Source: Pandoraea apista (GTDB lineage: Bacteria > Pseudomonadota > Gammaproteobacteria > Burkholderiales > Burkholderiaceae). Taken from it: 64,000 nt of DNA. The position numbers were made by a program, and so were the translations under genes. Shown here piece by piece: positions 8,486-16,426 of this stretch (positions are counted from its first letter, which is position 1; each line of letters begins with the position of its first letter). The notes beneath the pieces are model-generated. The model was given only the letters and a program-made list of their open reading frames with translations, made no database searches and had not been told where the DNA came from. Where the stretch lies: assembly GCF_001465595.2 (NCBI RefSeq), contig NZ_CP013481.2:930001-994000 (forward strand), given 5' to 3'.

Positions 8486-8530
8486 GCCGCGCTGCGGCCT
8501 GCCGACGTTCTTCTTTTCTTCCCACCCCAC

Positions 8531-8566
8531 GAGGGACATGCGTCCCTGCATGGGGCCATGTCCCTC
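8531..8566 (+). promoter_or_regulatory. Leader hairpin upstream of the gene at 8589
   Basis: GAGGGACATG (8531-8540) pairs perfectly with CATGTCCCTC (8557-8566), followed by CTTTTCTT and then the AAGGAG ribosome site. It looks like an intrinsic terminator or attenuator placed inside the leader. A similar layout, with the same preceding TTCTTCCCACCCC-like stretch, occurs before the helicase gene. Confidence 0.6.
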
Positions 8567-8588
8567 CTTTTCTTGAAAGGAGTGATTC

Positions 8589-9053
8589 ATGTCCCCTGAC
8601 TTTTCCATCGGTCTGCTCGTGACCGACGACGACATCGATGCGGTCATCCTTGAAGGCTGGCCGGCCGACGTGCGCAAGCCGCGCATCGTGGTGTTCGACT
8701 ACGCCGGCAATGATGTGCCCGACGAGTATGTGCTGCATGTCAGCAGCGGAACCCCGAATACCGGATTGACCGGGCGCGAGGTGTTCCCGGTCGAGTACGG
8801 ACCCGACTGCCGCTACCCATCGCCCGCTGAAGTCCTTTCGGTGCTCGATGCACCTAAGCCGGCCGGAAAACCTTCCGCGCTGAGCATCGCCCGCAACGTG
8901 CACCAGAGCATCCTCAACCTGGATGCGCGGCTGGATCGCCTGGAGCAGGCGCCGACCGGCGACGACTACAACCGCCTGTACCAGCTTGCGAATGGCGGCC
9001 TGCTCGACCTGTTGAAGGCGCTGGGCGACCCGTCCTCTACCGCTGCCGGCTGA
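8589..9053 (+). CDS. Conserved ICE hypothetical protein
   Basis: 154-residue protein with a compact N-terminal alpha/beta part (about 1-95) and a helical C-terminal part (about 100-140) that could form a short coiled coil ('SILNLDARLDRLEQ'). No known domain is recognised. The start follows AAAGGAGTG. It stands alone behind its own leader hairpin. Confidence 0.65.
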   Translation: MSPDFSIGLLVTDDDIDAVILEGWPADVRKPRIVVFDYAGNDVPDEYVLHVSSGTPNTGLTGREVFPVEYGPDCRYPSPAEVLSVLDAPKPAGKPSALSIARNVHQSILNLDARLDRLEQAPTGDDYNRLYQLANGGLLDLLKALGDPSSTAAG

Positions 9054-9075
9054 CCGGCTGCCACTTCATCCACCC

Positions 9076-9095
9076 GCTGGGGTTCAATCCCCAGC
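9076..9095 (+). promoter_or_regulatory. Leader hairpin upstream of the gene at 9134
   Basis: GCTGGGG-TTCAAT-CCCCAGC is a 7-bp stem with a 6-nt loop. It overlaps a second possible stem (CAATCCCC / GGGGATTG, about 9086-9104), so two alternative folds exist about 30-40 nt before the start codon. Confidence 0.55.
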
Positions 9096-9133
9096 AGGGG
9101 ATTGCCTCGGCCATCCCCTGCTGGAGAAATCCC

Positions 9134-9850
9134 ATGTCCTACTCGAACAACAATCCCTTTGTCCGCGGCTACGGCGGCCTGTCCGTCCAGCGGCTGCTCG
9201 CCATCTCCTACGACGACGACTGCCCGCTGACCTACCTGCCGCTGCATCCTTCGCAGTCGAATCTGCCGGACAGCCAGGTCGAACGGCGGGCCTGCATCTT
9301 CTCGGACGACTTCGTGCTGATCACCGAGGACCAGGTGGTCCCCAACGAGTTGCAGGCGCAATGCCGCAGCCACGGGCTCGCCCGCAACGTGGTCTATGCC
9401 GTGATGGCCGAGGAAGACGGCAAGCCACTGCACGTGGGCGACACTTACTCCGAAGAAGCGGCGCGGGAAGTCGTGCGGCGCCTGCGCTATGAAACCGGCT
9501 ACTACAGCCGGTGCTGGGAAATCAGCAGCGCGCACCTCGACGCCGACGCACACCGCTTCCTCGCCGAACTGGCGGACATCGCCACGCCGACGCTGTTCCT
9601 GTTCGTCGCCTTCCGCATCCCGTACGGCCCGGCCATCGGGTTGAAGCTGATCGCCACGCCCTGGACCGACGAGAACCTGCGCGCGGTCGAAGGCATCACG
9701 GCCAAGCGGCTGATGCAGGAGCATCGCAAGAAGGGCATGCCGGAATCCCTCATGCACGTGCTGCACCTGGCCGCGCTCGCCGACGTGCGCATGCTGGTCT
9801 TCGATGCCGATGCGCAGGTGCTGGACGGCCTGCCGATCTACGACGACTGA
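9134..9850 (+). CDS. Conserved ICE hypothetical protein
   Basis: 238-residue protein, typical of this ICE class and without recognised motifs. It has an alternating alpha/beta pattern and a hydrophobic stretch around residues 150-165 ('TPTLFLFVAFRIPYG') that is too short and polar for a clear membrane segment. A bidirectional-looking stem-loop follows directly, so it is probably a single-gene transcript. Function unknown. Confidence 0.65.
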   Translation: MSYSNNNPFVRGYGGLSVQRLLAISYDDDCPLTYLPLHPSQSNLPDSQVERRACIFSDDFVLITEDQVVPNELQAQCRSHGLARNVVYAVMAEEDGKPLHVGDTYSEEAAREVVRRLRYETGYYSRCWEISSAHLDADAHRFLAELADIATPTLFLFVAFRIPYGPAIGLKLIATPWTDENLRAVEGITAKRLMQEHRKKGMPESLMHVLHLAALADVRMLVFDADAQVLDGLPIYDD

Positions 9851-9860
9851 CACCACCTTT

Positions 9861-9881
9861 CGAGCCCCCACGCGGGGCTCG
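9861..9881 (+). terminator. Rho-independent terminator-like stem
   Basis: CGAGCCCC...GGGGCTCG, an 8-bp perfect stem, followed by TATTCCTTC. It begins 10 bp after the stop of the gene at 9134. Confidence 0.6.
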
Positions 9882-9965
9882 TATTCCTTCTGGACGAAGC
9901 CGGTGGACGCGCAGTGCCGATTCCCCCGCGTCGCTGGCCCACGCCTGACGCACGCTGCTCGCATG

Positions 9966-10041
9966 TTCGCTGGCGTTGCCGGCAAGCATGCCCAGGCAGT
10001 CGAGACCTTCGAGGCTGCGGCACGGTTCGCCGTGCTGGTTG
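9966..10041 (+). ncRNA. radC-like leader RNA element, copy B
   Basis: Begins with a small stem (CTGGCGTTGCCGG), then the shared ATGCCCAGGCAGTC...GACCTTCGAGGCTGC core and the CACGGTTCGCCGTG hairpin. It lies about 100 nt before the gene at 10143. Compared with copies C-E, the paired bases change together in the last stem (CACGG/CCGTG, GCGGT/ACCGC, TGCGT/ACGCA), which supports an RNA structure. Confidence 0.6.
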
Positions 10042-10084
10042 CTATTCCTTCTCCGGGCGCATGTCGCGTCCATCCACCTCACCC

Positions 10085-10123
10085 CCAAGGGACACACCTC
10101 CCTTGCGGGCGGAAGTCCCTTGG
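10085..10123 (+). promoter_or_regulatory. Leader hairpin upstream of the gene at 10143
   Basis: CCAAGGGAC (10085-10093) and GTCCCTTGG (10115-10123) are exact reverse complements. The stem ends 19 nt before the start codon, close enough to affect ribosome access. Confidence 0.55.
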
Positions 10124-10142
10124 TTGCCACAAGGAGTCTTCC

Positions 10143-10940
10143 ATGGATACCCAAGCCATCCGCGCACAGATGCCGACGCTGGTTCGCGGCCACGTGCCTT
10201 CCAACGTCCGCAGCTTCAAGTTCAACATCTTCGACGGCCAGCCCAAGGTTTCGACGCTGGGCTTCCACGTTGATCCCAAGCCCTTCGAGGGCAAGGTCAT
10301 CGCCACCACCGACGAGGCCATCGTCGTCAAGACGGGGCGGGCCGAGTTCGCGGTGCTCGACAAGGCCCTCGTCACCGACGTGCCCGACGAAGGCGCCAAG
10401 GTGCAGGTCGAACCGTATGCGCGGCGCCGCTTCGACGGCTTGCGCGCGGATACGCCCGAGGAGAGCACTGAGTTCACCGCCGACGGCCAGCCGTACACGG
10501 TGAAGCGGCTCATCCTGGGTTCCGCGCCGGCCAAGCTGCCGATCCCCGAGCCGCAGTGCCCCGAGCTGCAGGAGCTGATCCACCAACTGGAGCAGTTGCC
10601 CGCGCCCGATGGATTCCGCCGCATCACGCACCTGCTGGTGGATGCCGGCGCGCGGGACTTCACGGTGGTCGATCCGAGCCCCAGCAACATCATCGCCACG
10701 CCGCCGGCCATCGGCTTCACCGTCGCTTCGGCGAAGTTCCAGGGGCGCGTCACCGTGCTCTACGAACGCGGCCTCGACACCTACGCGGTGGAGCTGCATC
10801 GCGAAGGCGAGCTGGTCGAGCGGGTCGATGAAGTGTTCTTCGACACCTTGGGCCAGGTGCTGGAGCGGCTGATCGACGACGGGAGCTGGCGCCTCATCCG
10901 CGTACAGCGCCTGTCCGGTCGCAAGCCCGTCCAGCACTGA
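10143..10940 (+). CDS. Conserved ICE hypothetical protein
   Basis: 265-residue protein of this ICE class. It has beta-rich stretches in both halves, with no signal peptide, membrane segment or recognised active-site motif. The start at 10143 follows AAGGAGTCTTCC. Its leader has both copy B of the radC-like RNA element and a hairpin next to the ribosome site. Function unknown. Confidence 0.65.
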   Translation: MDTQAIRAQMPTLVRGHVPSNVRSFKFNIFDGQPKVSTLGFHVDPKPFEGKVIATTDEAIVVKTGRAEFAVLDKALVTDVPDEGAKVQVEPYARRRFDGLRADTPEESTEFTADGQPYTVKRLILGSAPAKLPIPEPQCPELQELIHQLEQLPAPDGFRRITHLLVDAGARDFTVVDPSPSNIIATPPAIGFTVASAKFQGRVTVLYERGLDTYAVELHREGELVERVDEVFFDTLGQVLERLIDDGSWRLIRVQRLSGRKPVQH

Positions 10941-11015
10941 TCCCCTCACGTCCCCAAGCGGCTTCCCGTCCTCGCGGCGGGAAACCTTCTTCCTTCACCG
11001 TTGGAGACCACTTCC

Positions 11016-11366
11016 ATGACTGTTCGATTCAAAGGCACCGAGCTTCGGCCCGTGCTTGCCGAGGCGGCGGCCAACCAGTGCCGCGTCATCCTGGTCAAGG
11101 ACCAGGGCGTGTATTTCATGGCCGAGCACGGCGAGAGCCGGCCCGATGGGCGGCGCAAGACCATCGCCTACGCCGTGGGCTGCAACCCCGATGTCGATGC
11201 GTTCGACGACTGGTGGGAACTGGCGCGCGCCGACTTCGGCGAGTTCTTCGCCCTGCAGGAACGGGTCCTCACCCGTATCCTGCACAGCGAGGACGACCTC
11301 GAAGTGTCGGCCACGGTCACGCACCTGTCGATGCAGGCGGTATCCGCTGCACCGGCCGGCCACTGA
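11016..11366 (+). CDS. DUF3085 domain protein
   Basis: 116-residue protein matching DUF3085, a small domain found in ICEs of this class and in related elements. The conserved core is about residues 10-85 and includes a 'GVYFMAEHGE' strand and the 'IAYAVGCNPD...WW' segment. The start at 11016 has GGAG 9 bp upstream. An alternative TTG at 11001 has no better support. Biochemical role unknown. It is followed directly by a terminator. Confidence 0.75.
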   Translation: MTVRFKGTELRPVLAEAAANQCRVILVKDQGVYFMAEHGESRPDGRRKTIAYAVGCNPDVDAFDDWWELARADFGEFFALQERVLTRILHSEDDLEVSATVTHLSMQAVSAAPAGH

Positions 11367-11380
11367 CCGTACTGCTTCCC

Positions 11381-11407
11381 AGCCCCCTTCACGGGGGCTT
11401 CTCTTTA
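11381..11407 (+). terminator. Rho-independent terminator
   Basis: AGCCCCC-TTCAC-GGGGGCT followed by TCTCTTTAT, 14 bp after the DUF3085 stop. Confidence 0.75.
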
Positions 11408-11509
11408 TCTCGTGCCGCGGCCCATGGCCGCATCGCACGCGCTCGTCTCCAGTCCGGCTCGGGCCGCTCACGCCGGCATCTGCCGGTGCCACCGCCTGGT
11501 GACGCCTGC

Positions 11510-11854
11510 ATGCGAGACCCGTTCAAGATCGAGCAACCGACCTGCATCAGCTTCAGCGGCGGCCGCACCAGCGCGTACATGCTCTGGCGCGTGCTGCAAG
11601 CCAACGGCGGCCTGCCCGCAGATGCCGTCGTCTGCTTCGCCAACACCGGAAAAGAAGTGGAAGCCACCTTGCGCTTCGTGCGCGACTGCGCCGAGCACTG
11701 GCAAGTGCCGATCCACTGGCTGGAGTACCGGCCCATCGAACCGGGCTTCGTGGTGGTGGACTTCGATACCGCCAGCCGCGCGGGCGAGCCCTTCGAGATG
11801 CTGGTCCGCAAGCGGCAGTACCTGCCCAACCCGGTGGCGAGAGGGTGCCACTAA
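11510..11854 (+). pseudogene. Phosphoadenosine phosphosulfate reductase-like protein, truncated
   Basis: 114-residue remnant of a PP-loop ATP-pyrophosphatase/PAPS-reductase-like protein. The N-terminal 'SFSGGRTSAYM' motif (about residues 15-25) is intact. The family normally continues for at least another 100 residues with a Cys-containing 'FCTVELK' segment. Here the frame leaves the family after 'YLPNPVAR' and stops at TAA 11852-11854. The missing part is not found in another frame downstream, so a deletion is likelier than a simple frameshift. The breakpoint lies near 11840. It is probably non-functional. Confidence 0.7.
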
Positions 11855-11921
11855 TGCGGACAGCCGCCGGTGCCGATTGCCGCTCGCGCGGGCGCGCGCC
11901 TGGCGCCACGCTGCCGCCATG

Positions 11922-12000
11922 TTCCGCTGACGCCCGTCAGCAGCATGCCCAGGCAGTCTCGATCTTCAAGACTGCGACGCGGTTCCGACCGCGTTGATCA
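11922..12000 (+). ncRNA. radC-like leader RNA element, copy C
   Basis: CTGACGCCCGTCAG stem, then ATGCCCAGGCAGTC, GATCTTCAAGACTGC and the ACGCGGTTCCGACCGCGT hairpin. Downstream, TTCGCT...GCGAA and CCATCGGTTCTCCCGATGG stems follow (to about 12055). It heads a leader of about 230 nt before the DUF3577 gene. Confidence 0.6.
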
Positions 12001-12152
12001 ACCAGTTCGCTCCGGCATCCCAGCGCGAACAGCCATCGGTTCTCCCGATGGTGATGCCACCCAAGCTGTTCCTTCAACCCACGCGGGGGTTCCACACCTT
12101 CCCCGCCTTGGGTCGGGTGTGTCTCCGCCTCATTGTTCTCAGGAGATTCACC

Positions 12153-12716
12153 ATGACCACTTCCACCGACAAGTCCTACTTCGACCTGCACATCACCGGA
12201 CTCGGGTATCTCAATCGCATCCGCGAAGTGAAGCCCAAGAAAGGCGATGCGTTCCTGGCCTGCGACATCGCGGCGCTCAACGGCCCCAGCGATGACGTGG
12301 CCTACGTGCGTTTCGACACGCGCGTCTCGGGCTCCGAAGCGCAGCACCTCGTGCGCCGCTGCATCCAAGCGGTCGATGCCGAGAAGAAAGTGATGATCGG
12401 CTTCCGTCTGGGCGACCTGTGGGCCGACACCTTCACCTACTCCAAGGGCAAGCGTGCCGGCGAGCAGGGGGTGAGCTTCAAGGCCCGCCTGCTGTTCGTC
12501 AGTTGGATCAAGGTCGACGGCAAGCTCGTCTACAAGGCCGAGCCCAAGCCGACCGATGCCGACCAGCGCGACGAACGCGACGTGCGTAACACGGATGTCC
12601 CCGCGACGTTCGCTGAGCCGCAAGCCGCTGCGTTCGAGCCCGCCAGGCCCGCCGCCGAAGCTGCCGACGAAGCCACTGCCGATGCGCCTGCATTGGAAGT
12701 TGCCGAGTCGTTCTGA
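12153..12716 (+). CDS. STY4534 family ICE replication protein (DUF3577)
   Basis: 187-residue protein of the DUF3577/STY4534 family, constant in ICEs of the SPI-7/PAGI-2 class. The conserved part is about residues 1-130, beginning with 'YFDLHITGLGYLNRIREV', an OB-fold-like SSB-type pattern. An Ala/Glu-rich tail follows. A single-strand DNA-related role is plausible but not shown. The start at 12153 follows CAGGAGATTCACC, and the gene has its own long leader and terminator. Confidence 0.78.
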   Translation: MTTSTDKSYFDLHITGLGYLNRIREVKPKKGDAFLACDIAALNGPSDDVAYVRFDTRVSGSEAQHLVRRCIQAVDAEKKVMIGFRLGDLWADTFTYSKGKRAGEQGVSFKARLLFVSWIKVDGKLVYKAEPKPTDADQRDERDVRNTDVPATFAEPQAAAFEPARPAAEAADEATADAPALEVAESF

Positions 12717-12720
12717 TCCG

Positions 12721-12755
12721 CAAGGCCCCGACTCTGAATTGAGTCCGGGGCCTTG
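12721..12755 (+). terminator. Rho-independent terminator
   Basis: AAGGCCCC-G-ACTC...GAGT-CC-GGGGCCTT followed by GTCTTC, starting 4 bp after the DUF3577 stop. Confidence 0.75.
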
Positions 12756-12836
12756 TCTTCTCCCACTCGCGTGCGCATGCGACCGTCGCCATGACGGCCG
12801 TGTGCGTGATCGCAGCTTCGTCCGCAGGAGTTCTTC

Positions 12837-13466
12837 ATGATCACCATTCCCGGCCAATTGGCCATCAAGACCATCCACGGCCGTAACGGCGACTTCAACG
12901 TCGGGCGCCTTGCGACCTCCATCGGCGAGTTCGTCGTGAAGAACGCCGAACTCGACCAGTACGCCGAAGGCAAGTACGAGGGCGATTTCGCCATCGCGGA
13001 GATTCGCCCGTCCACGTACACCGCCAACGGCCGCATGGTCATTGAGATCCGCGCCCTCCTGGGTGGGATGACTTTGTCCAACATCGACGCCCTGAGCCGT
13101 GACGACGCCCGCCGGCTGAGTCCGCAGGAAGTCGATCCGATCGACGAGGAAGCGCAGACCGCCACGCCGACGCCGACGACCGCCCCCAAGGCGGCCGGCC
13201 GGAAGAAGGCGCGCAGCTCGCGCGACCCGCTGGTCGATACCACGCCGTTCGGCAGCGAGCCGGCTGCTGCGTCTGCCGAGGCTACGGCCCATGCGGACGA
13301 CGACGGCGACGCGGCGCTGTTCGGCACACTCTGGCCGCTGGGCGATGTCGTCAAGCTCGATGCCACCGTGGATCGGCGCGTGCTGCGTCAGCAGCGCGAC
13401 CGCCTCGGCGACCTGGGCTACGAGTTCGCTCCGCTGTCCCAGGACTGGCACCTCACCAGGGTCTGA
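12837..13466 (+). CDS. DUF3275 family protein
   Basis: 209-residue protein of the DUF3275 family. The conserved N-terminal beta-rich region (about residues 1-85) holds 'GQLAIKTIHGRNGDFNVGRL', and a conserved short C-terminal region (about 150-209) contains 'LFGTLWPLGDVVKLDATVDR'. The two are joined by a Thr/Pro/Ala/Lys-rich linker (about 98-150). The family occurs only in mobile elements of this kind and its function is unknown. The ribosome site is GCAGGAG. Confidence 0.8.
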   Translation: MITIPGQLAIKTIHGRNGDFNVGRLATSIGEFVVKNAELDQYAEGKYEGDFAIAEIRPSTYTANGRMVIEIRALLGGMTLSNIDALSRDDARRLSPQEVDPIDEEAQTATPTPTTAPKAAGRKKARSSRDPLVDTTPFGSEPAAASAEATAHADDDGDAALFGTLWPLGDVVKLDATVDRRVLRQQRDRLGDLGYEFAPLSQDWHLTRV

Positions 13467-13508
13467 TCCCATCGCCATTTCACGCCGCATGCCTGCGGCT
13501 TTCCACCA

Positions 13509-13534
13509 CCCGCCGGGGCTCCTTCCCCGGCGGG
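13509..13534 (+). promoter_or_regulatory. Leader hairpin upstream of the gene at 13568
   Basis: CCCGCCGGGG-CTCCTT-CCCCGGCGGG: a perfect 10-bp GC stem with a 6-nt loop, 33 nt before the start codon. It could serve as terminator of DUF3275 or as a leader structure of the next gene. Confidence 0.6.
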
Positions 13535-13567
13535 AGGACTCCGGCCCTTTCTCACAGGAGTCATTCC

Positions 13568-13960
13568 ATGGGCTGGACATTCGTTCGATTGACGCGCGAT
13601 CAGTTGATCCGCGAGCTGACCGCAACCGAGGAAACCGAGCGGTCGCGCAGTGAGGTCATCGACCACACGCTGGTCGGCAACGTGCTGTGGACGGTGGCGC
13701 GCGTCACCGCCAAGCAGGCCGGCGTCCTGGGTCTCGCACCCGGCGAGTCGGCCACCTTGATCGGCTGCCATCTGCTGGAAAGCGAGGGCCGCGAATGGGG
13801 CTACAAGTTCCTGGTCGAGGCCGAGCACCCGTACTACTACTCGTGCCCGCTGCGCTATCTCGACATGGCGCCGCAGCGCTGCGCCACCTGGCGCGCAAGG
13901 GTGCATGCCTTCCACCAGCAGCCGACGCGCAAAGCGGCCGGCGATGCAGCCACCGACTGA
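13568..13960 (+). CDS. Conserved ICE hypothetical protein
   Basis: 130-residue protein with a mixed alpha/beta core including a Tyr/Cys-rich 'EHPYYYSCPLRYLDM' segment (about residues 85-100). No known domain. A small gene follows 7 bp downstream. The start follows CAGGAGTCATTCC. Confidence 0.65.
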   Translation: MGWTFVRLTRDQLIRELTATEETERSRSEVIDHTLVGNVLWTVARVTAKQAGVLGLAPGESATLIGCHLLESEGREWGYKFLVEAEHPYYYSCPLRYLDMAPQRCATWRARVHAFHQQPTRKAAGDAATD

Positions 13961-13967
13961 GGCGAAC

Positions 13968-14237
13968 ATGGACACCCTCATGTCGTCCTTGCCGCCCGAG
14001 CTGCTTCGCTTCGTCGAAGACCAGTTGGCCAACAACGAGGTTTCCGACGACGACGAACTGCGCGAGCACTTCATCGCCAACGGCCTGAGCGAAGAACAGG
14101 CGTGGCAGGCACTGACCTACCGCGCGCTGTACCTGCGACACGTCTTTCTCGACGGCTTCACGCCGATCCTCAAAGGCCAGGAAGCGCTTTGCTTCAACCC
14201 GCACAGCCGCGGCTGGGAGCCGGTTCCGAACCCATAG
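13968..14237 (+). CDS. Small acidic ICE protein
   Basis: 89-residue acidic protein. Residues about 10-45 ('PELLRFVEDQLANNEVSDDDELREHFIANGLSEEQA') suggest two short helices of a UBA-like or Nha-type fold. That is only a pattern impression. The start at 13968 is 7 bp after the previous stop, and an in-frame ATG at 13944 is an alternative. It shares an operon with the gene before and ends at a terminator. Confidence 0.6.
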   Translation: MDTLMSSLPPELLRFVEDQLANNEVSDDDELREHFIANGLSEEQAWQALTYRALYLRHVFLDGFTPILKGQEALCFNPHSRGWEPVPNP

Positions 14238-14278
14238 GCCGGCCTTCACGCGGCGCACTTCTTCATCCCTTTCATCAG

Positions 14279-14302
14279 GCCCTGTTCAGCAGGGCTTTTC
14301 TT
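14279..14302 (+). terminator. Rho-independent terminator
   Basis: GCCCTG-TTCAG-CAGGGC followed by TTTTCTT, about 40 bp after the stop at 14237. Confidence 0.75.
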
Positions 14303-14374
14303 CGTCCTACGCAATCGCACGCATCCGGCCTCGGCCGCTGGATGCCGATTGCTCCATTCCGCAAGGAGATCATC

Positions 14375-15202
14375 ATGCAACTCGCATCTCGCTTCGCCCC
14401 TCGTTCCCCGGTGCTGCGCGCCGACCATCCGTTGTCGGACGATCAGATTCGCACCGTGGCCCCATCCATCTTCGCGGACACCCCGCACGAAAGCCGCTCC
14501 GAACGGTACAGTTACATCCCCACGGCGGCTGTGCTGACCGAACTGCGCAGAGAAGGTTTCCAGCCGTTCATGGTGTGCCAGACCCGCGTGCGACACGAGG
14601 ATCGCCGCGACTACACCAAGCACATGCTGCGCCTTCGCCACGCCAGCCAGATCAACGGCGCCGAGGCGAACGAGATCATCCTGCTCAACTCGCACGACGG
14701 CACCAGCAGCTACCAGATGCTCGCGGGCATGTTCAGATTCGTCTGCCACAACGGCCTGGTGTGCGGCGACACCTTCGCCGACGTGCGCGTGCCCCACAAG
14801 GGCAACGTCACCGATCACGTGATCGAAGGCGCCTACGAGGTGCTGCACGGCTTCGAGCGCGTGCAGGACTCGCGCGACGCCATGCGCGTCATCACCCTCG
14901 ACGACGGCGAGGCCGAAGTCTTCGCCAGGTCGGCGCTGACCTTGAAGTACGACGAGTCGGGCAAGGCCTTGCCCATCACGGAGACGCAGATCCTGCGGCC
15001 TCGTCGTTTCGACGACAACCGTGCCGATCTTTGGTCGGTCTTCAACCGGGTTCAGGAGAACCTGGTCAAGGGCGGCCTGACTGGCCGTGCCGCCAACGGG
15101 CGCCAGCAGCGCACGCGACCCGTTCAGGGCATCGACCAGAACGTCCGGCTCAACCGGGCGCTTTGGCTGCTCGCGGATGGCCTGCGTCAGCTCAAAGCCT
15201 GA
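14375..15202 (+). CDS. DUF932 domain protein
   Basis: 275-residue protein matching DUF932 (phage/plasmid-like LGT_TIGR03299-related family), widespread in conjugative elements and often near anti-restriction functions. The family core (about residues 40-230) includes the 'LLNSHDGTSSYQMLAGMFRFVCHNGLVCG' type segment with its conserved His, Asn and Cys. The biochemical role is not known. Strong ribosome site AAGGAG 9 bp before the start. A terminator follows. Confidence 0.8.
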   Translation: MQLASRFAPRSPVLRADHPLSDDQIRTVAPSIFADTPHESRSERYSYIPTAAVLTELRREGFQPFMVCQTRVRHEDRRDYTKHMLRLRHASQINGAEANEIILLNSHDGTSSYQMLAGMFRFVCHNGLVCGDTFADVRVPHKGNVTDHVIEGAYEVLHGFERVQDSRDAMRVITLDDGEAEVFARSALTLKYDESGKALPITETQILRPRRFDDNRADLWSVFNRVQENLVKGGLTGRAANGRQQRTRPVQGIDQNVRLNRALWLLADGLRQLKA

Positions 15203-15207
15203 CCCAC

Positions 15208-15246
15208 AAGCGGATCGTGCCTCGCGGCATGGTCCGCTTTTTCTTT
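15208..15246 (+). terminator. Rho-independent terminator
   Basis: AAGCGGA...GCC / GGC...TCCGCTT stem followed by TTTTTCTTT, directly after the DUF932 stop. Confidence 0.8.
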
Positions 15247-15386
15247 GGCGGCGCTGTGCTGCCAGCGCACCACGTTCAGTTTGGTTCGGTGTAACCCTAA
15301 TGCGGCAATTCGCTGCCGCCGCGAAAATTGCGGTTCGACTGCATACCTCCCTGGCTTTTCCTCCCTGAGCCAAGCAGTCATCTTTG

Positions 15387-15418
15387 CCGCCTCGGTGTTC
15401 CCGGGGCGGTTTTCTTTT
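15387..15418 (+). terminator. Orphan terminator-like stem in a gene-free stretch
   Basis: CCGCCTCGG...CCGGGGCGG followed by TTTTCTTTT. It lies in 15247-15528, where no coding frame is convincing. A second stem GCGGCA-ATTCGC-TGCCGC is at 15302-15319. The stretch may be the remains of a lost gene. Confidence 0.55.
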
Positions 15419-15528
15419 ATGGCCGTCCTTCCAGGCCGCGGGCGATGCGCCAGCGCAAACAGGGTTGGACGCTGGGTCGGTTTTCCGCTCCCGCTGTAGG
15501 CGCACCTTGGCGCAGGCTATGTCCCATG

Positions 15529-15605
15529 TCCGTCGGCGTTGCCGACAACATGCCCAGGTAGTCCAGACCTTCAAGGCTACGGTGCGTTGCGACGCACGGT
15601 CTGAT
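15529..15605 (+). ncRNA. radC-like leader RNA element, copy D
   Basis: CGTCGGCGTTGCCGACA stem, then ATGCCCAGGTAGTC, GACCTTCAAGGCTAC and the hairpin GTGCGTTGCGACGCAC. A GGTAG/GGCTAC pairing replaces the GGCAG/GGCTGC of copies A-C, a compensatory change that keeps base pairing. It lies about 100 nt before the gene at 15703. Confidence 0.6.
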
Positions 15606-15702
15606 TCTTCACCACGACGCTCACCGCGTCTTCTTCCATCCCCCTGGGGCAGTGACTGCCCTCGCGGTTGGTGCTGTCTCCGCTCACTTCGAGGACATCA
15701 CC

Positions 15703-16359
15703 ATGCCTGCACCTTCTTCCCCCAAGACGCTCTATCGCATCGACGAATGCCCCGACCTGATGGCCGATGGCGTCGTCGGTGACGAGAACGGCAACCTGGT
15801 CTTCATCTCCCTCTGGGCGCGCGACACCGCCGTCCAGGAATTCCTGGCCCGCCTCACCCTGGGCCGGGACGAACAGGGACTGGATCAGTTCCACGTCATC
15901 ACCGAGCAGGGCGCCAGCATCCCGGTCTTCGTCGGCAACGTCGAGAACCTGGAGAAACGCAGCGCACGCGCCTACCGGCGCACGCTGTTCGGCTCGCTGA
16001 CCAACATCTGGCTGTTCGATCGGCGCTGCGTCAAACCCGACAAGGCCAACGCCAGCGCACTGGCGCTCCTGCCTCGCGATTCCACGCACCGGCTCGACCG
16101 GCTGTGGACGCTGGTGCGGGACACGTGCCCGCTGCCGCTTCTCGATCCCTGGCGCGACAGCGTACTGGAACTGCTGCAGGCGAAGTCGATGCTGACGCGC
16201 CTGCCGTTCGCCCTCGGGCCTCTGGAAGGCCATCGGCTCGCCATCGACGTGCCGACGCTGACCGAGGTGCTGGGCGGCCTGATCCGCAGCGGCGCGCTCG
16301 TCGGCGGCGCACCCGCCAGCCGCACCCCCTCGGCGCAACCGCTCGAAGCGGTGGCTTGA
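15703..16359 (+). CDS. Conserved ICE hypothetical protein
   Basis: 218-residue protein of this ICE class with no recognised domain. The first 60 residues look like an alpha/beta unit, and the rest is mainly helical. The start at 15703 is chosen because the upstream part of the frame runs through the leader. The ribosome site is weak (GAGGACATCACC). It has the radC-like element in its leader. Function unknown. Confidence 0.65.
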   Translation: MPAPSSPKTLYRIDECPDLMADGVVGDENGNLVFISLWARDTAVQEFLARLTLGRDEQGLDQFHVITEQGASIPVFVGNVENLEKRSARAYRRTLFGSLTNIWLFDRRCVKPDKANASALALLPRDSTHRLDRLWTLVRDTCPLPLLDPWRDSVLELLQAKSMLTRLPFALGPLEGHRLAIDVPTLTEVLGGLIRSGALVGGAPASRTPSAQPLEAVA

Positions 16360-16370
16360 GGTTCCTTCAC

Positions 16371-16394
16371 CGGACATGCACGCGCGCATGTCCG
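16371..16394 (+). promoter_or_regulatory. Leader hairpin upstream of the methyltransferase gene
   Basis: CGGACATGC-ACGCGC-GCATGTCCG: a perfect 9-bp stem, 32 nt before the start at 16427 and 11 bp after the previous stop. Confidence 0.6.
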
Positions 16395-16426
16395 CATCCC
16401 TTCATCTTCAATGCCAGGAGATTCCC

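Noticed and set aside
11937..13625. 562-residue minus-strand frame
   Set aside because: Antisense to DUF3577 and DUF3275, with no family resemblance. GC-driven shadow.
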